Counted from the first letter of the stretch, positions 28,120-37,644 are shown. The stretch: 64,000 nucleotides of DNA from Palsa-883 sp963847615 (GCA_963847615.1 CAWKAN010000019.1:1-64000), one strand, 5' to 3'. Notes: a model not told the origin generated them from the letters alone. Made by a program: numbers and translations.

Positions 28120-28737
28120 ATGTCCGATGTGCCGCCCCAAGACGCCCGGGTCTCACCCGCCGCCGCCCGCAACCGCGGTCCGATCCTTGACGTGCTGAAG
28201 CCGCGCCTGCCGGCCAGCGGCGTCGTGCTGGAGATCGCCGCCGGCGCCGGGGAGCACGCGGTCTACAACGCCGCCGCCCTGCCCGGCCTGCAGTGGCAGC
28301 CGACCGACCCCGACCCCGACGCCCTGCGCAGCATGGCAGCCTGGCGCGCGCACGCCGCCCTGCCGAACCTGTTGGCGCCGCGCCGGCTCGACGCGTCGGA
28401 CCCCGACGCCTGGCCGGCCGATCGGGTCGACGCCGTGGTCAACATCAACATGGTTCACATTTCGCCCTGGGCGGCGACCCAAGGCCTGATGGCAGGCGCC
28501 GGACGCCGGCTGGCGTCCGGTGGCGTGCTGTTCCTGTACGGCCCCTACATCGAGCCGGATGTCGAGACCGCCCCCTCCAACCTGGCCTTCGACCGCAGCC
28601 TCAGGAGTCGCAACCCGGCCTGGGGCATCCGCCGGCTCGATGACGTGACGGCGCTGGCCGCCACGCACGGACTGGAACTAGCCGAGCGCATCGCCATGCC
28701 GGCCAACAACCTCGCGCTGGTGTTTCGCAAGACCTGA
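28120..28737 (+). CDS. DUF938 SAM-dependent methyltransferase-like protein
   Basis: A 205-residue protein with the DUF938 pattern: SPAAARNRGPILDVL, the SAM-binding-type loop VVLEIAAGAGEHAVY near 37, QPTDPDPDALRS, the hallmark NINMVHISPW near 110 and a C-terminal LAERIAMPANNLALVF. The fold is that of class I methyltransferases; the substrate is unknown. ATG 28120 chosen because it gives the family start. Confidence 0.9.
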   Translation: MSDVPPQDARVSPAAARNRGPILDVLKPRLPASGVVLEIAAGAGEHAVYNAAALPGLQWQPTDPDPDALRSMAAWRAHAALPNLLAPRRLDASDPDAWPADRVDAVVNINMVHISPWAATQGLMAGAGRRLASGGVLFLYGPYIEPDVETAPSNLAFDRSLRSRNPAWGIRRLDDVTALAATHGLELAERIAMPANNLALVFRKT

Positions 28738-28752
28738 GGCCTGGGCAGGCGG

Positions 28753-28981
28753 GGGAATCAAAGCAAGCCGGGGCTTCGCCCCGGACCCCACCAAGGGGCG
28801 CTGCCCCCATGGTACCATTGGGAACCCCGCTAAGGGCGAGCCCTTGGAACCCTTCCCCTCCCCACACGCCCAGTCATGGAGTCCAGAGGCCGCTGCCTCT
28901 GGTGGGGGGGCCAGGGGGGGGCAACGCCCCCCTGGCGGGGTTCGGGGCGGAGCCCCGAGGTTGCGCGAGGCACGGCAATCG
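28753..28981. repeat. Modular palindrome, copy C, centre deleted
   Basis: Left arm: GGGGCTTCGCCCC, AAGGGGC-GCTG-CCCC, AAGGGCGAGCCCTT. Right arm: AGAGGC-CGCTG-CCTCT, the CCAGGGGG-CAA-CCCCCCTGG type stem and GGGGCGGAGCCCC. The inner long palindrome found in copies B, D and E has been reduced to one short arm (CCCTCCCCACACGCCCAG). It occupies the gap between the methyltransferase gene and argS. A CGGCAATCG remnant marks the right end. Confidence 0.75.
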
Positions 28982-29072
28982 CGGCACGAACGGTGCCACA
29001 AGCAGTCCCGCCCCTCCCACGCGGCGGGAATCGGGGCCATGGTGACGCCGCCGACGATGGAAAGTACATGCG

Positions 29073-30875
29073 ATGAGCTATGATATCTACGGGCGGATGC
29101 GCGACGCGGTGATCGCCGCGCTGCGCGACGCGGTGCCCGACCTGGACGACGCGGTTGCCGACCGGGTCGAGGTCACCCCGCCGCGCGACGCGGCGCACGG
29201 CGACATGGCGACCAACACGGCGATGGTCGCGGCCAGGGCGGCGGGCCTGCCGCCGGCGAAGCTCGCCGCGGCGATCGTCGCCCGCCTGGGCGGCGTGCCG
29301 GCGATCGTCGCGGCAACCGTCGCCGGACCGGGGTTCATCAACCTGCGCCTCGACCCGCACGCGCTGCGCGTCGTGCTGCCTGGCGTGCTGCGCGAGGGCG
29401 AGGCCTATGGCGACAGCACGATCGGGGCGGGCCTGGCGGTGAATGTCGAGTATGTCTCGGCCAACCCGACCGGGCCGATGCATATCGGCCATTGCCGCGG
29501 CGCGGTGGTCGGCGACGCGCTGGCCAACCTGCTGGCCAAGGCCGGGTTTGTTGTCACCAAGGAATATTACATCAACGACGCCGGCGCGCAGGTCACCGCG
29601 CTGGCCTGGGCGGCCTACTGGCGCTACCTGCAGGCGATCGGCACCAGGCTGTCCGAGGAGCAGTTCAGCGAAGAGGTGCCCGGCGGGCTGCAGTACCGCG
29701 GCGACTACCTCATTCCGGTCGGCGAAGAGCTTGCCGTCGAGTTCGGCCCGGCGCTGGCCGATCCCGGCGGCGAGGTCGCGGCGCCGCATGTCTGGCTGGA
29801 CATCGTGCGCGACTTCACCATCGCGCAGATGATGCGCGGCGTGCGCCAGGACCTGGCGCTGCTCGGCGTCGCGCAGGACGTGTTTTTCTCGGAACGTTCC
29901 CTGATTGAATCAGGCGCGGCGGACGCGACGATCGACTGGCTGGCGGCGCGCGGGCTGATCTACGAGGGCACGCTGGAGCCGCCCAAGGGCAAGGCGCCGG
30001 AGGACTGGGAACCGCGCCCGCAGACGCTGTTCCTGGCCACCCAGTTCGGCGACGACGTCGATCGGCCGCTGCGCAAGTCGGACGGCTCGAACACCTATTT
30101 CGCCAACGACATCGCCTATCACCGCGACAAGTTCGCCCGCGGCTTCACCCGCATGATCGACGTCTGGGGCGCCGACCACGGCGGCTACGTGCCGCGCATG
30201 AAGGCGGCGGTCACCGCGGTCTCGTCCGGCGCGGCGACGCTGGAGATCGTGCTGTGCCAGATCGTGCACATCGTGCGCGCCGGCCAGCCGGTGCGGATGT
30301 CCAAGCGCGCCGGCAGCTTCGTGACGCTGCGCGAGCTGATCGAGGAGGTCGGGCGCGACGCGGTGCGCTTCACCATGCTGACGCGCAAGGCCGACGCGCA
30401 GATGGAATTCGACCTCGACGCGGTGGTGGCGCAGAGCCGCGACAACCCGGTGTTCTACGTGCAGTACGCGCACGCCCGCTGCCGCTCGGTGCTGCGCGCC
30501 GCGGCCGAGATGTTCGGCAGCGCGGCGGTGAGCGACGCGGCGCTGGCCGCGGCGGCGCAGGCCAAGGGGGCGTTGGACTGCCTGGCCGGCGCGGCGGAAC
30601 TGGCCTTGATCCGCCGTCTGGCGCTGTGGCCGCGCACCGTGGAGGCCGCCGCACTGGCGAGCGAACCGCATCGGATCGCGTTTTTTCTCTATGACTTGGC
30701 GAGCGATTTTCATATGCTGTGGAACCGAGGCAAGGACGACGCCACGTTGCGGTTCCTGCAGCCCGCCCAACCGGGGGAGACCCTGGCGCGGCTGGCGCTG
30801 GTTGCCGCGACGGCGGTGACGATTCGCTCCGGCCTCGCCGTGATGGGCGTGGTGCCCGTCGAGGAGATGCGCTGA
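29073..30875 (+). CDS. argS: Arginyl-tRNA synthetase
   Basis: A 600-residue class I synthetase. N-terminal tRNA D-loop-recognition domain, then the HIGH motif in ANPTGPMHIGHCRG near residue 135, the Arg-binding region SDGSNTYFANDIAYH, and MSKRAGSFVTL (the KMSKS-equivalent) near residue 410. The C-terminal anticodon-binding domain ends at 30875. It charges tRNA-Arg in the cytoplasm. It heads the conserved argS-SPOR-nagZ-scpAB cluster. Confidence 0.97.
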   Translation: MSYDIYGRMRDAVIAALRDAVPDLDDAVADRVEVTPPRDAAHGDMATNTAMVAARAAGLPPAKLAAAIVARLGGVPAIVAATVAGPGFINLRLDPHALRVVLPGVLREGEAYGDSTIGAGLAVNVEYVSANPTGPMHIGHCRGAVVGDALANLLAKAGFVVTKEYYINDAGAQVTALAWAAYWRYLQAIGTRLSEEQFSEEVPGGLQYRGDYLIPVGEELAVEFGPALADPGGEVAAPHVWLDIVRDFTIAQMMRGVRQDLALLGVAQDVFFSERSLIESGAADATIDWLAARGLIYEGTLEPPKGKAPEDWEPRPQTLFLATQFGDDVDRPLRKSDGSNTYFANDIAYHRDKFARGFTRMIDVWGADHGGYVPRMKAAVTAVSSGAATLEIVLCQIVHIVRAGQPVRMSKRAGSFVTLRELIEEVGRDAVRFTMLTRKADAQMEFDLDAVVAQSRDNPVFYVQYAHARCRSVLRAAAEMFGSAAVSDAALAAAAQAKGALDCLAGAAELALIRRLALWPRTVEAAALASEPHRIAFFLYDLASDFHMLWNRGKDDATLRFLQPAQPGETLARLALVAATAVTIRSGLAVMGVVPVEEMR

Positions 30876-31036
30876 GCGCGCCGGGCGGACGGATCGAGGC
30901 GGCGCGCGGCCCAAACGCGGCCCAAACGCGGCCGAAGCGCGGCCCCCTGGGGGGTCGATCCGCCGGGAGGTGCCCCGCATCGGGGCGATCCCGCGGGGGA
31001 ACCCCCTTCGGCGCCGCCGGGAAAGGAGCAACTGCC

Positions 31037-31831
31037 GTGTCCGACGACCTGAGTATCCCGAGGACCCCGGTCTACCGTGCCACCCGCGCGCGCCCCGGCC
31101 TGGATCCGATGACGCGCCGGCTGATGTGGATCGCCGGCGGACTGGCCGTGCTGCTGGCGGGGGTCACCGTGCTGTGGTCCGCCACCGGCAACCGGGGCGG
31201 GCCGGTGCCGGTGGTGCAGGCCGACCAGCAGCCGGTGCGGGTCAAGCCCGACCATCCCGGCGGCATGCAGATCCCCGGGTTGAGCGCCGAAACCGGGCCG
31301 GCGGCGGGGGGCACCTCGGCCGGGCGGCTGGCGCCGGCACCGGAGACGCCCAATCCGCAGGCGCTGGCCAGCCAGCTGCGCGCCGCCGCGCCACCCAGGC
31401 CGCCGGCGGCGGTGCCCGCGCCGCCTGCCGCGGCGGCAGCGCCGCTCGCCGCGAAGCCGGCGCCGCTGGCGGCCCCGCTGGCGGCCACCGCGATCCCGCC
31501 GCGCGGCGCGACGGCGACGGTGGTGCCGGAGTCCCGCGTGGCGGCGGCGCACGACGCCACCGCGACACCGGCGCCAGGGCCGGCCGGGCAGACCCAGGTG
31601 CAGCTTGCCGCGGTCGGCTCCGAGGCGGCGGCGCGGCATGAGTGGGACCGGCTCGCCCACCGCATGCCGGACGTGCTCGGCGCCCGTCATCCGACGTTCA
31701 GCAAGATCGAGCACGCCGGCCATACGCTGTGGCGCGTCCGTACCGGCACGTTCGGCACCGAGGCCGAAGCCAGCCAGTTCTGCCAGAAGGTGCGCGCCAA
31801 AGGCGCCGGCTGCATGGTCGCGGCGTTCTGA
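31037..31831 (+). CDS. SPOR-domain membrane protein
   Basis: GTG 31037 is preceded by GGAGC at good spacing. A cytoplasmic N-terminus (about 35 residues) is followed by one membrane helix (LMWIAGGLAVLLAGVTVLW), a long Ala/Pro-rich periplasmic linker and a C-terminal SPOR domain (QVQLAAVGSEAAARHEWDRL to FCQKVRAKGAGCMVAAF). SPOR domains bind glycan strands lacking stem peptides at the division septum. Its place after argS and before nagZ is the usual alphaproteobacterial order. Confidence 0.92.
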   Translation: MSDDLSIPRTPVYRATRARPGLDPMTRRLMWIAGGLAVLLAGVTVLWSATGNRGGPVPVVQADQQPVRVKPDHPGGMQIPGLSAETGPAAGGTSAGRLAPAPETPNPQALASQLRAAAPPRPPAAVPAPPAAAAAPLAAKPAPLAAPLAATAIPPRGATATVVPESRVAAAHDATATPAPGPAGQTQVQLAAVGSEAAARHEWDRLAHRMPDVLGARHPTFSKIEHAGHTLWRVRTGTFGTEAEASQFCQKVRAKGAGCMVAAF

Positions 31832-31837
31832 GGCGCT

Positions 31838-32150
31838 GCCGGACGCGGTGGGCAAGGGCGGGGCTCCGCCCCGGACCCCGCCAGGGGGCTTTGCCCCCTG
31901 GACCCCCCACCAAGGGCTCGCCCTTGGAACCCTTCACCGGGAGTTTGGTGATGGGGAGGGGGCGCATGGGCTTGGCGCAGGTGTCGGCCGTCTCGACGGC
32001 CGACACCTGCGCCAAGCCCATGCGCCCCCTCCCCATCACCAAACTCCCAGTGGATGGGTCCAGAGGCGCGCCTCTGGTGGGGGGTCCAGGGGGCAAAGCC
32101 CCCCTGGCGGGGTCCGGGGCGGAGCCCCGCCCTTGCCCACCGCGTCCGGC
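31838..32150. repeat. Modular long palindrome, copy D (313 bp, best preserved)
   Basis: Outer arms GCCGGACGCGGTGGGCAAGG and their complement are private to this locus. The shared modules GGGGCTCCGCCCC, CCAGGGGGC-TTT-GCCCCCTGG and AAGGGCTCGCCCTT follow. The centre 31939-32048 is an exact palindrome with 54-base arms around TC. It starts 7 bp after the SPOR-protein stop and ends 8 bp before the nagZ start, so the whole intergenic region is the element. Transcribed, it would form a very stable hairpin between two co-directional genes. Confidence 0.85.
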
Positions 32151-32158
32151 GGGCCGGC

Positions 32159-33289
32159 ATGAAGGCGGCGATTGTCGGCATTGCCGGGCCGGCGCTGGGC
32201 GTGGCGGAGGCGGCGTTGTTGCGCGCCCGGCCGCCGGCCGGGGTCATTCTGTTCGCGCGCAACATCGTCGATCCGCCGCGGCTTGCCGCGCTGGTTGCGG
32301 CGTTGCGTCGGGTGTTGCCGGCCGAGGCGGTGCTGATGGTGGACCAGGAGGGCGGCCGGGTGGCGCGGCTGCGTCCGCCGCACTGGCGCGCGCAGCCGCC
32401 GGCGGCGGCGCTTGGGGCGCTGTTCGCGCGCTCGGCCGCCGCCGGGCTGCGGGCGGCCTGGCTGACCGGGGCGTTGATCGGGCTGGATTGCGCGGCCGCG
32501 GGGTTCGACGTGGCGGCGGCGCCGGTGCTGGACCTGGGGCTGCCGGGGGCGCATGCGGTGATCGGCGACCGGGCCTTGGCCGAGGATCCGGTGGTGGTCG
32601 GGCGGCTGGGGCGGGCGGTGGCGGCGGGGTTGCTGGCGGCCGGGGTGCAGCCGGTCGGCAAGCACGTGCCGGGCCATGGCCGGGCGCGGCTGGACAGCCA
32701 TCTGGCGCTGCCGACGGTGGCGGCGAACGATCTGGAGGCGGATCTGCTGCCCTTCGCCTTGAACCCCGACCTGCCTTGGGCCATGACGGCGCACATTCTG
32801 TATCCGGCCTGGGACGCGACGCGGCCGGCGACGTTGTCGCCTACCATCATCGCGCGGGTGATTCGCGGGCGGATCGGCTTCGAGGGAGTTCTGGTGACCG
32901 ACGACCTGGCGATGCGCGCGCTGTCCGGCGCGCCGGCCGACCTGGCGCTGCGGGCGCTGGCGGCCGGGTGCGACCTGGCGCTGTATTGCAGCGGCGAGGC
33001 CGATCCGACCGCGGCGCTGCTGGCGGCCTGCCCGGCGGTGACGCCGGCGGCGCGGGCGCGGCTGGGCCGGGCGCGTGCCGTGGCGCGGCGGCGGCGGCTG
33101 GTGTTGGACGGGGCCGTGCTGGCCGCGGCGCGCGAGCGGCTGCTGGCGGCGGTCGATGGCGGCGGAGCGGCGATCGGGATGCCGCTGGCCGGGGGGGCCG
33201 GGGATGCGGTCGGGATAGGCGCAGCCGCGGGCGCCGGAGGCGTGGTCGGGATGCGTCCGGCGGGGCGTGCCGGGGACGCGCCCGGGTGA
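32159..33289 (+). CDS. nagZ: Beta-N-acetylhexosaminidase NagZ (GH3)
   Basis: A 376-residue GH3 enzyme that removes N-acetylglucosamine from muropeptides during wall recycling. Signatures: VDQEGGRVARLRPP near 60, the KHVPGHGRARLDSH loop with the catalytic Asp/His dyad near 165-178, and the nucleophile Asp in VLVTDDLAMRAL near 243. The C-terminal 40 residues are Gly/Ala-rich low complexity beyond the normal domain. Follows palindrome D and overlaps no gene; the protease gene starts 28 bp later. Confidence 0.93.
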   Translation: MKAAIVGIAGPALGVAEAALLRARPPAGVILFARNIVDPPRLAALVAALRRVLPAEAVLMVDQEGGRVARLRPPHWRAQPPAAALGALFARSAAAGLRAAWLTGALIGLDCAAAGFDVAAAPVLDLGLPGAHAVIGDRALAEDPVVVGRLGRAVAAGLLAAGVQPVGKHVPGHGRARLDSHLALPTVAANDLEADLLPFALNPDLPWAMTAHILYPAWDATRPATLSPTIIARVIRGRIGFEGVLVTDDLAMRALSGAPADLALRALAAGCDLALYCSGEADPTAALLAACPAVTPAARARLGRARAVARRRRLVLDGAVLAAARERLLAAVDGGGAAIGMPLAGGAGDAVGIGAAAGAGGVVGMRPAGRAGDAPG

Positions 33290-33317
33290 GCGCATCCCGG
33301 GGGCTTGCGTGGGCGGC

Positions 33318-34034
33318 ATGATCCTGCAGATCGCGCTGGCGGTGGTGCCGATCGTGCTGGCGATCACCCTGCACGAGGCGGCGCATGGCTATGCGGCGCT
33401 GGCGATGGGCGACGACACGGCGAAGCGGGCCGGGCGGCTGTCGCTCAATCCGCTGGCGCATGTGGATCGGGTGGGGACGGTGCTGCTGCCGGGCTTCCTG
33501 CTGGTGTTCCAGTTGCTGACCTTCCACCGCGTGCTGTTCATGTTCGGCTGGGCCAAGCCGGTGCCGGTGGCGGCCTGGCGGTTCCGCCGGCCGCGGCAGG
33601 GGATGATGGTGGTGGCCGCCGCGGGGCCGGCGATGAACTTCTTCCTCGCCTGGCTGGGCGCGCTGCTGCTGAACCTGGGCGGCTTTCGGCTGGACGTCGC
33701 GCCCGGTCTGGCGGGCGAGTTCCTGCTGGACTTCATCGTGGTGAACCTGGTGCTGGGGCTGTTCAACCTGCTGCCGATCCCGCCGCTGGACGGCGGGCGG
33801 ATCGCGGTCGGGCTGCTGCCGCTGCGCCTGGCGCGGGTATGGGCGCGGCTGGAGCGGCTGGGCATCGTGGTGGTGCTATTGGCGATCTTCCTGCTGCCGC
33901 GCCTGCTGGCCGATTTCGGCGTGGCGTTCGATCCGTTTGGCGTGCTGCTGTACCGGGTGGTGCCGTGGGCGTTGCGGCTGGTGATGCTGCTGGCGGGGTT
34001 CGATGTCGGGTCGGGCGATGTCCGGTTGCTCTGA
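33318..34034 (+). CDS. Site-2-protease-type (M50) membrane metalloprotease
   Basis: A 238-residue membrane protein with the zinc motif HEAAH at residues 19-23 in the first helix and the second motif LLPIPPLDGGRI (the NPxxDG-type ligand Asp) near 155. Five to six hydrophobic segments. This short form without PDZ domain is the FtsH-independent 'site-2 protease family' member commonly placed next to scpA. ATG 33318 selected because it starts right before the first helix. The stop overlaps the start of scpA. Confidence 0.93.
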   Translation: MILQIALAVVPIVLAITLHEAAHGYAALAMGDDTAKRAGRLSLNPLAHVDRVGTVLLPGFLLVFQLLTFHRVLFMFGWAKPVPVAAWRFRRPRQGMMVVAAAGPAMNFFLAWLGALLLNLGGFRLDVAPGLAGEFLLDFIVVNLVLGLFNLLPIPPLDGGRIAVGLLPLRLARVWARLERLGIVVVLLAIFLLPRLLADFGVAFDPFGVLLYRVVPWALRLVMLLAGFDVGSGDVRLL

Positions 34035-34962
34035 GGTGCCGGGGGGCGTGGCGTCGAGCGGCGCGGCCTCGGGCGGCGCGGCGCCCGCTGACGCGGTGCC
34101 GGTTGACGCGGCGGCGGTCGGCGTGGCCGCCGACGGCGGGGGCGCTGGGGTGACGGGCGGTGCGGCCCAGGGGGGCGGGGCCTCGGGCGACGCGGCGCCG
34201 GGCGAGGCGGGGCCGGGCGACAGTCTGCGGGTGCGGCTGGAGGGGTTCGAGGGGCCGCTCGACCTGCTGCTGGAGCTGGCGCGGACGCAGAAGGTCGATC
34301 TGGCGAAGATCTCCATCCTGGCGCTGGTCGAGCAATACCTGGCGGTGATCGAGGGGGCGCGGCGCATCCGGCTGGAGCTGGCGGCGGACTGGCTGGTGAT
34401 GGCGGCCTGGCTGGCCTGGCTGAAGTCGAAGCTGCTGCTGCCGGCCGGCGCCGAGGCGGCGGAGGCGGAGACCGCGGCCGACGTGCTGGCGGCGCGGCTG
34501 CGCGACCTGCAGGCGATGCGCGCGGCGGCGGGCTGGCTGGGGGCGCGGCCGCGGCTGGGGGTGGACGTGTTCGCCCGCGGCGTGCCGGAGGACCATACCG
34601 AGATCGACCGGTCTCGGCTGGTGCTGGACCTGACGTCACTGGTGCGGGCCTATGTGCAGGTGGCGCGGCGCGGCGCGGGGGCGAAGCGGGCCTATCGGCC
34701 GCGGCCGGTCAGCCTGTGGAGCGTGCAGGACGCGCTGGGCCGGCTGGCGCGGCTGCTAGGCTCGGTGCCGGACTGGACCAACCTGGAGCAGTTCCTGCCG
34801 GAAGAGTCGGGCGATCCGTTGCAGCGGCGCGCGGCGCTGGCGGCGACGCTGATCGCCGGGTTGGAATTGGCGCGCGGCGGGACGTTGCGGCTGCGCCAGG
34901 AAGCGGCGTTCGGGCCGATCCTGCTGCGCCGTGCCGAGGCCGGGATGGAGGATGGGGCATGA
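34018..34962 (+). CDS. scpA: Segregation and condensation protein A
   Basis: Kleisin subunit of the SMC-ScpAB condensin. The conserved domain begins LRVRLEGFEGPLDLLLELAR near residue 70 and includes DLAKISILALVEQYL and the C-terminal winged helix. The first about 65 residues are Ala/Gly/Val low complexity, absent from most ScpA proteins. Starts at ATG 34018 or 34003; the true start is uncertain because of this tail. Overlaps the protease gene by 17 bp and scpB by ATGA. Confidence 0.93.
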   Translation: MSGCSEVPGGVASSGAASGGAAPADAVPVDAAAVGVAADGGGAGVTGGAAQGGGASGDAAPGEAGPGDSLRVRLEGFEGPLDLLLELARTQKVDLAKISILALVEQYLAVIEGARRIRLELAADWLVMAAWLAWLKSKLLLPAGAEAAEAETAADVLAARLRDLQAMRAAAGWLGARPRLGVDVFARGVPEDHTEIDRSRLVLDLTSLVRAYVQVARRGAGAKRAYRPRPVSLWSVQDALGRLARLLGSVPDWTNLEQFLPEESGDPLQRRAALAATLIAGLELARGGTLRLRQEAAFGPILLRRAEAGMEDGA

Positions 34963-35880
34963 GTGACGCAGCGGGGCGGCCGGCCGCCGACCCGGAAGGG
35001 GCCGCGCCCCAGGTGGGTGAGCCCCAGGTGGGTGAGCCCGGGTGGGTGAGCCGCTGGGGGTGAGTCGCTGGGGGGTGAGCCGCTGGCGACTGAGGCCCTG
35101 GGGGGTGAGCCGTCTGGGGCCGAACCGCCCGGGGCGGGACCGGGGGCGGCTGGGCTCGCCGTGCCAGAGGCGCCGCCGGCCGCGGCACCCCCGGCCGACC
35201 AGCCCGTGGCCGACCAGTCGCTGGCCGATCAGCCTGTGGCCGACCAGCCGGCGCCCGACGAGGCCGCGCTGCGGCTGGCGGAGGCGCTGGTGTTCGCCTC
35301 CGCCGCGCCGGTCACCCCGCGCGCGCTGGCGCAGCTCCTGCCGGAGAGCGCCGACGCTGACGCGGTGATCGCCGCGCTACGCGTGCGCTATGCCGGGCGC
35401 GGGGTGGAGCTGGCCGAGGCCGGCGGCGGCGTGATGTTCCGCACCGCCGAGGACCTGGCGCCGCGGCTGCGCAAGGTGGTGCAGATCCCCCGCCGGCTGC
35501 CGCGGGTGGCGATGGAGACGCTGGCGATCATCGCCTACCACCAGCCGGTGACGCGGGCGGAGATCGAGGAGATCCGCGGCACCTCGTTGGCGCAGCAGAC
35601 GCTGGAAGCGCTGATGGAGGCCGGGCTGATCATGCTGAAGGGGCGGCGCGAAACGCCGGGGCGGCCGGCGCTGTGGGGCACCACGCCGGGGTTTCTGGCG
35701 CAGTTCGGGCTGAAGGAGCTGCGCGACCTGCCGCGGCGCGAGGACCTGCTGCTGGAGCTGCCGGTGCCGAGCGCGACGGCCGTCGCTGCCGCCGAAGCGG
35801 CGCCGGAGACCGAGGCGGAGCGGCCGGGCGAGGCGGGGGCGCCCGGCGACGCGGAGCGGTCGGCGGACCGCGATCGCTGA
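34959..35880 (+). CDS. scpB: Segregation and condensation protein B, disturbed N-terminal tail
   Basis: The ScpB winged-helix pair runs from about 35250: EAALRLAEALVFASAAPV, PRLRKVVQIPRRLPRVAMET, AIIAYHQPVTRAEIEEIRG and GRRETPGRPALWGTTPGF. It is the dimeric partner of ScpA in the SMC complex. ATG 34959 overlaps scpA, but the Gly/Glu/Pro repeat tail (VGEP and LGGEP units) that follows is interrupted by two apparent one-base losses in G runs near 35040-35065. If those are real, translation must start at GTG 35161 instead. The C-terminal tail is Glu/Ala-rich. Confidence 0.88.
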
Positions 35881-36119
35881 TCGCCGCCGGCCGAGTGGGG
35901 CGGCCGCCGGATTTCCGGCGTGGTTGTCGCCCGGCAAACCGGCCGGCCTGGCGGCGCTTCCGTCGTGCCCGCCGGCGGAACGAGTGGCCGCTCGGCGCGT
36001 CATGGTCATGCCGGCGACGGACCGATGGCCGCGATGATGGCTGTGGCAGGAGGCTGGGTGGTGGATCGCCGGTCGGGCTGGCCTCTGGTGTGGGGCATAT
36101 CGTTGCGTGCCGATGTCAT

Positions 36120-36167
36120 ACCAACGGCCCTAATTGCTGACCGATCGGCCGGTGTCGGGCCGTTGGT
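36120..36167. repeat. Inverted repeat, 11-bp stem
   Basis: ACCAACGGCCC (36120-36130) pairs with GGGCCGTTGGT (36157-36167) across 26 bases. It follows scpB by about 240 bp. It could act as a terminator of the argS-scpB unit or be a REP-type unit; no T-run follows. Confidence 0.5.
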
Positions 36168-36223
36168 GTAAGTCTTGGTTTGGCGCGCGGCCGCCCCCTA
36201 CCTCGCTGGGCAACCCCGCGCGC

Positions 36224-36276
36224 GATACCAGCCACCCGAAATGATGGAAAAGTCATCATTTCGGGCGATTGGTATC
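36224..36276. repeat. Compound inverted repeat, 12-bp and 7-bp stems
   Basis: CCCGAAATGATG (36235-36246) and CATCATTTCGGG (36254-36265) form a perfect stem with a 7-base loop. Outside it, GATACCA (36224-36230) pairs with TGGTATC (36270-36276). ATACCA also begins the neighbouring hairpin at 36118, so the two may be members of one short repeat family. Confidence 0.6.
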
Positions 36277-37644
36277 AGGTTGCGCAGGGGCGTTCCAGTC
36301 GTTACGCAAAATTATAGAACAACCGCCTAATATAACGGAATTATTGTCGGAATTACGCCGTCGAAAGGCGGGCCGGGACGCTGGCATTTGGCCATTCTGG
36401 TGGCCGGTCGGTCCGCCAGGTGGCCGGTTTTGGCCAATCGCCATGCGATGCATGCGCCGAAGTTCCGCTGCCTGGCTGGGAATTCTACTTTGACGGCATG
36501 CCATCGGATGCCCGACCGGATTTGGCCGCCTGGCGATTGGGCTGTTCGATGGCGCGAAAGGATTGCCGGGCGGGAGCGCGCCGATTCGACTCGGTTGTGA
36601 TATGACGCACTCGCGCAACGGTTGTGCCGGCTGCGCTCGCGGCCGGCTGCTTGCGGCGGCCGACGATGCCAGGTCCGGCTTGTCGGTCGTCGCCATCAAA
36701 CCGATGCGAGCGTTCCTCGGTTGGTGGAATTGTCATCCAGGGCAGATGGTTAGCCCCGGGGCCGAGGGGTGCTGCCGCCGGGTTTGGTATGCCGTACCCG
36801 ATGTCGTCGGGCCAGCCCGCCGCGGTGCGGACAAGGTGCGGGTGTTGGCCGCGGCTCCGGCGCCGTGCCACGAGGAGAGTCTTGCAAGTTTTTGCTACTT
36901 ATGGTAGTGATTGGGTTGGCCAGGAAACGCCCCGCTCGCGTCGGTCGCGTCAACGGCGCGGGAATTTTTGGTAAGATTCCTGTCAAGAACTCGCCTGTTT
37001 TGCTTGACTCGAATCATTTTCTTGGGCGATTATTGAGCAAGTCGCCGCTCCCGAGCGATCGGGATTCGACCAAGTGACTGGAATAACGCATCTTTCCCGG
37101 CCAGATAAGAAACCACCGCTGCCATCGTCTGGCGCCTTGTGCGTCATGAAATTGTGCCCATCTACCACGGCAAGCACCAGGATCGCTTAACGGAACATCA
37201 TCGGGCTCTGTTGACAGGATATGGCCGAGGATCGCGCGTTGAGACATTGCTCGCAGAATGGAGGCTGGGGACGGATTTCTGTCCGACGCTGTGCTAACCG
37301 ATATGCCTGGGTCCGGCCGCGCAGCCTATCCGACGCGGAAATTCGCCCAGGAGGCCAATGCAAGACCTCAGCCGGAGTGGAGAAATAATGATCTGGTTGC
37401 AATCGCCCAAGCCACACGCCGGATCCGTCCGGCTGAGTGGAATTCGGCGACGACCAGTCGCTTCTTGGTTTTGCGGAACGGATTCGGGTCGGCATCCAAG
37501 CTTGAGCGAAACCGTCGCGGGCGTTCGGATTTGCCGCCTGGGCGCGGCTTTCGCTGCCGCGGCGCGCCAGCAGAGACATGGTTCGTGAGACCGCAGCAAC
37601 GGAGCCTGGACCAGTTGCTGGCGCCGATCGGAGGTAACCTGGCG
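36277..37644. other. Gene-poor stretch of lower GC
   Basis: About 1.4 kb with no frame showing family similarity on either strand, visibly less GC-rich than its surroundings. Conserved synteny would place tatA here after scpB, but no TatA-like frame is present. Possible reading: a decayed insertion. I see no transposase remnant, tRNA or clear terminal repeats. Confidence 0.4.

Noticed and set aside
36277..37644. Candidate insertion sequence or prophage remnant
   Set aside because: Lower GC is visible but no transposase, integrase, terminal repeat or tRNA could be recognised.
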